The position numbers and the translations under genes were made by a program. From Byssochlamys sp. IMV 00236 (taxonomy: Eukaryota; Ascomycota; Eurotiomycetes; Eurotiales; Thermoascaceae): DNA of 22,477 bases. The stretch is from NCBI GenBank assembly GCA_001931875.2, contig MSJH02000484.1:1-22477 (forward strand), read 5' to 3'. Shown piece after piece: positions 16,293 to 22,477 of this stretch (position 1 is the stretch's first letter; the number at the start of each line of letters is the position of its first letter). The notes beneath the pieces are model-generated. The model was not told where the DNA came from. It searched no databases and was given only the letters and a program-made list of their open reading frames with translations.

Positions 16293-19200
16293 ATGTCAGA
16301 ACAACCATCAACTTCACAACATGACAGTCAAACAGCCAAACCTACTGCTTCCAAAGAACAATTAAAAGTGAGTTATAACATGGACTGGACACACAATATC
16401 TTACAAATATAATAGTTAATTGAAGCCAAAACAGCAGTGATATTATTAAAGACGTCTAAACTATGTACAAAGAATGAATATACCCAATGGTTACTCAAAA
16501 TGCTCTATCAGCCATACTCTCGACAAGATACTGAGGTAGATTTAATATGTAATGGATTTATGTCTAATTGATAAATATAGCAAATGAATATAATTTATCT
16601 GTCAAGAAGTAGAAGAAGAATTTGGAATCCTGATTTTTCTATAAATCAAGGTTTGTCTTATTGTGTCACATACTGAATAAGTCGTAACCTTATTTTGACA
16701 GAACAAAGTAAAGGACAGACTGTCAATAAAAATAAAGATCAACTCTATGTCATCACACCTCAGACAACATTGATGACCATTTCACAACATAATCGTATCG
16801 TGTACATTGTTGATCTCAGTTCTAGTTTGGCTACTATTGGTGATAGCCAATGTAATATTTTATTATCTGAAGTATATCAAACGCAAGTATATATACAAAT
16901 AAATGGTATTATTGAGTGATTAATGATATCATTCTAGTCTACATAACTCATTAGAAGGCTTGGTTCAGCCATTCTCAATGCAAATATCCCCAACAGAGAA
17001 AGCAGTGGTAAATGACAAGGAATGATGATAGTAGACCATATTTCTTAAAATTTCCTAGTTTCGACCGTCCATTCAAACAACAATCATTGCTGATTATTCA
17101 CAGTTTGCTTCAAACGTTAATCTTATCCCTATACTTACCAAACATCCAACGATGAGAGTCTTCTTACAAAACGCTATTATTACCGCAACTAATATCCCTA
17201 CGATACTAACGAGACTAAGAGCCGAGTTCATTGCCTTTCAAGAGGACATTGCTGCCTTTAGGAGATTTATTCGTGAACATCGGATCAATATGGACTATGA
17301 CTTGGATGTAGGAAGCAAGACTGACCCTGCCCCTCCTGATGTATTGAATGCGGCTTCATTTCCTTTAAAGAGAGACATCAATAAGGACAAACCAAATGAA
17401 TCACATGTAGACACAGCCATTGAGAAAGACAAGGACACAAGTTACCATTCATCCAAGAAGGAGGTTTGGGGTGTTGGTAAATCAGGTGCCAGTCTCTCAC
17501 GTATCCTCCACGCTGGTCATTTCGCCCTCAAGCTGTTGCCAAGAGAAGGATCATCTCATTTGGTCCTCATCACGGATGGCGCCATGAAATCCAATATACA
17601 TGACAATACCTTTGTTCGTCAATTTGCTGAAGAGGATATCAACTGTCATGTTATCCAGGTGGGTAGTAAGAGTGGCTTCATCCCAGGCAAGAACTTTGGT
17701 TTCGTTCCTGATACTGAAGTGCTCAAGTTTCTCGCACGCGCAACCAGTGGCTCGTTTCTGTACTCTGAGAAATGCGTGCCTGTAGCAAGCACATCTCGTG
17801 AGGCTACTGAGCCATTACAGGAGAACAATCAAGCCGTAGTCCAGGTTGTCGGCATCAATCAAGTCAAGCAGATAGTAAACCCCAACATTTATCACTACCA
17901 TTTCCTGTTCAGAGAGGCTACCTTTTCAAAGATTGGCAATGAAGCTAGATTGGCAGAGAACGATTCAAGAATGTATTTGAATCGACGAAATCTTGATGGT
18001 GAACACATAGAATGGCCACTCAACTTCCCTTGGGATCCTAATGCCAAGTCTCCAGAAGAGGAATGTAGACTCTTAAAGTACAAGGAATACAGCCTGCCAT
18101 CTGAATTTTCACATATTGTTGCTGCCAGAGCAAGAGAGGGATTCTCTGTTCAATCAGTTACCTTTGACGAAGGTAGTGGTACGCGTAGTTTGGATCCCGG
18201 CATTCATGACTTGGAAGCAAAGAACCTTTCATCTGTGAGAAAAGAGCGAGTTCAAATCTTGATGACAATGCATTGGCAACCCAATGTAGTGATAGAGTAT
18301 AGAATCAGAGCTACTTGGCTACCTGTGATCATCGGAAACGCTGCTTCATACAATAATGAAACTCTCTTGATGTCTAGTGGACTATTTTATCGTGCAAAAG
18401 CTCCACGTGCTGAAATCCTTGTTCGTACAGATGCTAGCTTTGCCCATATGCTACAAAACTGGGATGTCTTTAAAAGAAGAGCACAAATGATGGGCGTGGT
18501 GACTGGATACATATACTTTGGGGAAACCTATGCTGCACCTGTTTATTCCAAGATTGAGAAGCTGAAAAACTATCTGGTTGACATTTATGAAGGAGACGAA
18601 ATACTAAGGTCTATCATTGGCTTTCCAAACAAGTTCTGGGCCAATCTTACCGCTGCTGAACCCATGACATCGCCTTCACGCATAGACTCCCCGTCTTATG
18701 CAGCTCGACATGTCTATATGCAGCATCAAGAAATGTACATAGACTCGTTCAAATCCATCTGGAACCGCATGAATGCAGCAGACACTAGAGCTCGCACTAG
18801 ATGCTGGTACGATCCAGAATGTATCGATCTGCTCATTGGTGATGTATCTCCCTTTATGGACCCCAAGCTTCTGTCCCCTTACAACCAGGAATTCATTTAT
18901 AATGCGCAAGAGAACATAACGGCTATGTTAGAGAACGTGCGAACTGTGCTGAAAGAATGGGCAGATTTTGAAGGAGATGATGGAACCTTGGTGAAGATGC
19001 TGCATAGAAACCTGCCTGCTATTGTCACTGGTCATGACGATATTATAAAAGAACCCTTTGCGCCTTCTCCATTCAAACTATCTCCTTCCTTCTGTGAGCT
19101 GCGTATTCGACATGAATATGGCCGCTTAATCACGCTAAGGCTACTATTTTTCAATGCAGAAGTGTCAGCAAGGAGAAGAGTTAGAGAACATCTGTTATAC

Positions 19201-22200
19201 CTTTTGAAGACTTCGCCGCTCACTGCACTTCCATATAACATAGTCTGCCAACGTCCATTCTCAAGTCTGTTGATGAGAGATTCCAAGCACTTTTCAGATA
19301 GCTATCCGATTGTTCAGAATGGAAAAGCGCTAGGAAATATGACAAAGCATCAGAGCAGAGGCAGAACTTGGTATTTACCTTTCGCCACATGGTTAACAAG
19401 CGAATACATCGTTCGTGATTATCTCCATCACATTACCTGGACCTGGCAGACAGATAGTTATGATGATACCTATCACAGAAATAACAAGATGATGCCCATT
19501 CATGACCTGGCATTCCAATTTTTATGTCAGACTCGTCTTGATCAGGTAAATTATCACTTTTTTTATCTTTAGCTTGTTTACTTACATTTATTCTTAATAG
19601 GGTTATCAACTTGTATCTCCTCGCCCTGATAGTACTCAGTTCTACCAAGAGATCACGCTCCCTGCCGCCACTGGTAACCGCACTTGTCGCTGCGCAGTCC
19701 AGTACTTCATCTGGAAGGATTCTGCCACTGGAAAAATCACGACTGAACTATGGATGGAGCCTGCTGGAGAATTTGACACTAGTCAATATGACCGCATCAA
19801 GAGCTGGGCATTTGAGCCAGACAGAAGAACGATCTCTGAATTGGTCACGTTTGATCAGATACACGCGGTTGGTAGGTCCAGAGGAATAGGTGAACTTCGG
19901 GAAAAAAGAAAGAATTCGCAAACGGTGGATGGTCAAGAGGAAAAAGATAACGTGATGCTCCTCCCTCAGCTATTTGACGTTGCTCTCGTTCTACGGTCCA
20001 ACCGATTCGCCATTGCTTCCTTCAAGTCGCCAGTATTTGAAAAGTCTGCACATTTACAGCAGATCAGGTTACAACTCATGCTTCCTCAATCAAGTGATAA
20101 GGTCTCTGATGGTAGTAGTGCCACTACAGTCAATTCGCCAGCTGTCAAGAACAAGAGTTTGATCAAAACGCACCGATATTTCAGGAGGACGGCAAATAGT
20201 AGCTCGGCAGATCTTGCGGCCCATTCGTCTGTACCTTTGGAAGATCAGAATCCGTTCCTGCTGAAACCAGATCCACTGTTGCTAAAGTCTGCCAAGACGA
20301 TTGTAAAGCTAAGCACCTTGTTGCAAAACTATAGCATCCTCCATTATTTTGTCGAGCGCTCTTTGGAGTATATTTCAAATGGTGAAATCAACATGGCGAA
20401 CCATGACCTTGGTACGAGCTTTTGGAACGAACTGAAGTCTGCCCTCAAGAAAGTGTGCGACTATCAAAAGGTTTCAAGTACATCTCTGGTCTCTGATTTG
20501 CGCAAGGCGCGTTGCTTTGTCAAAGTCTTTGACCCACGATCTTTTGTGATTATCCTGTTTCCAAGTCTAGAATGTGCTTCAAGTAGTCTTTTGAAACTTC
20601 AAAAGGACGATCCAAGCGATGAGCTAGTCTCTGGCCCTCCAATTAGTTACCATCTGGACGTGTTTATGTTTGAATGCACACGACAAAAGCCAATGAAACC
20701 TGTCAAGAAAATGTCAACTCATGGAACCTCCTGTCCCTTTTCAGAAGAGGACCTTACAGATGACTTGGACAATGTGACCATTCAATCTATCGAATACCTC
20801 ATTCACGAGTTTGATGGTGTAGGACGAACGCTTAGACCAACACTTTATCGAGGTTACTTTAGCAGCTGTCAAAGCAATGCGCAACTGACAGAAAGGGTCC
20901 TCCGTGTTGCCCAAGACATAGCAAGGGGTTACTCCAAGAGTTTCTTTAATTCTCTTTACTCATGTCTTCTGAAAGGATTTCTGGTGGATGATAATGATCT
21001 TGACAAAGTTCTTGAAGTGTGTAATGAATCTAGCATGGAAATAGATATAACCGAGTTTGTCAACATCATGGCTTTACAAGATAAAAACTCTGCTGGCTTG
21101 TGAGCTCTATATCATCTTTATGTTAGCTTTAACTAACCTTTTGATACTAGGGACGTACAAATGTCAGAGGCACAAGGAAAGTTCAATGCCATATTTAATC
21201 AATATTTCCAATCTGTTCACACAAAGAACAAATCAGCAAATCTGTTCTATTTTAAACCTTCGACAAACAAGTATAATACAGCCTTTTACTTTGAAGACAC
21301 ATCTGAAGACAGTAAAGTATCCTCTCTGCTTAACTTGGCTGCTCATTCTCGAAGTCCTCTCCTGGTCAAGCTATTCTGTGTATCCAGGACCATTGAGACC
21401 GACCCAGCTGATGGTAGACCTCGAAAGGTTGAAAGAAGTGTACCTGTGAACACGCTCCCTACTTTGGACATAGACATATTAGAGAAGAATGACGTACTGG
21501 ATGGCTCTTATCCAGATGGATTCTTTACCAGCAAGTGTGAAATACTATTACAGCTAGTATTTCTGAGTATGCCAAAGACAGAACTAGAAAAAAATGATTC
21601 AAAAGACAATGATATACTCCCTACAGGCATTGAGTAAGCTATTTAAATTGATTCATTCGAATTACAATTAATGAATGCATAATAGGAAAATGCTTAGTTC
21701 TATGAAGTCTCAACCAGAGTGCTTTTCGGCATTGAATATAGAACAACAGATCGCCCTGGTAGAAACAGAGTCTCGTGTACGCTGGCTGCTTAGAGAGGAA
21801 GCACTCCATGGATTACTAAAAGTACCAAGCATTACGCCCTCTGTGTTGACCTATGTTGAACAGAATCTGAATAAACCCAACCCTTATCTTGGCTACGAAA
21901 CTTCAATCACAATGCCACTCTATTTTGTAAAGAACTACGCCAAGAGTAGATTGATATTTATGGATGAATTAGAAAAAGATGGTTACAGTAGCAAAAGAAA
22001 ATATAGTTTGAAACGTTTGGGAAATTACTTTTATGTCTCTGAAGATGCAATGTTCAACATGGGTGACGAGTCGTCGTATTCAAATAGTGGTTCACCTGTA
22101 ACTGGAGACACCCCAGCTACTGCAGATCCTGGTGTACAATGCGATAGCTTTTGCGATGGATTGGGCATCACTTTGTTTGAAGCAACCAATCCAACAAAGG

Positions 22201-22432
22201 ATAAGAAGACAGATGAAGGAGAATCAAACACATCACTAAGCAAGCGCCCTTTGTACTGGCTAATTCTAATTCCCTATGAAAGATATGTGCAAATCTATTA
22301 TTATTCAAAGATGCAAATACTATCTACCAATTCAGATGTATTGAATGCTCTGAAGGAGAAAGTCAAGTATACAGAAGAAAGGACGAATCGTATTATTTTA
22401 TTAAATCACCTACAGGAAACACGAGCTTGCAG
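16293..22432 (+). CDS. SZT2: SZT2 homologue (KICSTOR scaffold subunit), 5' portion; 3' end beyond window
   Basis: In animals SZT2 scaffolds KICSTOR, which brings GATOR1 to the lysosome and represses TORC1 when nutrients are low. Nine exons are visible: 16293-16367, 16416-16535, 16581-16650, 16702-16882, 16938-17007, 17059-19545, 19601-21099, 21151-21633 and 21686-22432. They give about 1,910 residues, compared with roughly 3,400 in human. Matches to human SZT2 recalled from memory: IVYIVDLSSSLA against the animal DLSPS segment (Asp126, Ser128, Ser130), SEVYQTLHNSLEGLVQPF against DEVFHALSRCLGGLLRPF, HLVLITDGAMKS (about 339-350), VIQVGSKSGFIPGKNFGFVP, and near the end DGLGITLFE, YWLILIPYERYVQIYYYS and LLNHLQETRAC. 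DxSxS plus VLITDG suggest a vWA-like fold. The intron at 16883-16937 starts with GC. Dense short 5' introns precede two very long exons. Identity is secure; function in fungi is inferred. Confidence 0.9.
16883..16937 (+). other. SZT2: Probable GC-AG intron in the SZT2-like gene
   Basis: The donor is GCAAGT, the usual consensus of GC-AG introns, after exon end CAAAC; the acceptor is TTCTAG, and the length is 55 nt. Only this junction (phase 2) yields the conserved SEVYQT-LHNSLEGL run. The GT donors nearby (16870, 16887) are phase 0 and lead to TCT ACA TAA, an immediate stop. Confidence 0.8.
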
Positions 22433-22433
22433 G

Positions 22434-22436
<3 letters not shown>

Positions 22437-22477
<41 letters not shown>
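22437..22477 (+). repeat. Terminal poly(A) run inside an intron
   Basis: Right after the donor of the ninth SZT2 intron (GTAT at 22433-22436) the sequence is pure A to the last base (41 A). It is not a transcript tail, because it follows a splice donor within a coding gene. It looks like an assembly end at a homopolymer. Confidence 0.8.

Noticed and set aside
17152..19572. Treating the 806-codon frame as a separate intronless gene
   Set aside because: The frame is open upstream to an acceptor at 17058 and downstream ends past a GTAAAT donor at 19546. SZT2 homology continues on both sides.
1..22477. CRISPR arrays, bacterial operons, ribosome binding sites
   Set aside because: There are no regularly spaced repeats. 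Gene structure with spliceosomal introns is eukaryotic throughout.

Overview
The window looks like nuclear DNA of an early-diverging filamentous fungus, most likely of the Mucorales. It is AT-rich. Genes are split by many introns of about 45-65 nt with GTAAGT/GTATGT-like donors and TAG/CAG acceptors. An RNase T2 gene closely resembles the Rhizopus RNase Rh type, and a BEM3-type RhoGAP and a fungal mitoribosomal protein of the Bot1/mS45 family are present. The last 41 bases are a pure A-run inside an intron, so the window probably ends where a contig ends.

Left part (1-8035), gene-poor. A minus-strand secreted RNase T2 gene runs off the left edge. It is followed by a decayed copy of a repeat-family ORF (1090-1655), a small intronless membrane-protein gene (2403-2654, minus), and about 5.4 kb of mostly non-coding DNA. 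That stretch holds several coding-like relics: a WD40-like tail (3478-3633, minus), a broken plus-strand coding region (4677-6094), an orphan exon (6273-6447, minus), a broken minus-strand frame (7123-7360), and a clear Tc1/mariner-type transposase fragment (about 7395-7640). It also holds a duplicated 17-bp unit followed by long A-tracts (4141-4262).

Middle part (8036-13583), compact and genic. A 7-exon BEM3-like gene with coiled coil, PX, PH and RhoGAP domains (minus) is followed upstream by a tiny 2-exon GPI-anchored-type protein (minus). Across a 237-nt divergent promoter lies a plus-strand 3-exon gene for a conserved-looking, probably mitochondrial protein of unknown function. The 3-exon mS45/Bot1 gene follows.

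Right part (13584-22477). Non-coding DNA carries a diverged direct repeat and a long imperfect inverted repeat that encloses an intron-like segment. Next is a second, better preserved copy of the repeat-family ORF (15148-15926). The rest of the window is a 9-exon, 1,910-codon N-terminal part of a homologue of SZT2, the scaffold subunit of the animal KICSTOR complex that restrains TORC1. One of its introns appears to be of the rare GC-AG class.

The genes do not form one pathway. Two encode mitochondrial proteins, two encode secreted or cell-surface proteins, and two are signalling regulators (Rho-GTPase polarity and nutrient/TORC1 control). The most notable items are the fungal SZT2 homologue with its GC-AG intron, the paired relics of one repeat family, and the inverted repeat at 14553-14684.
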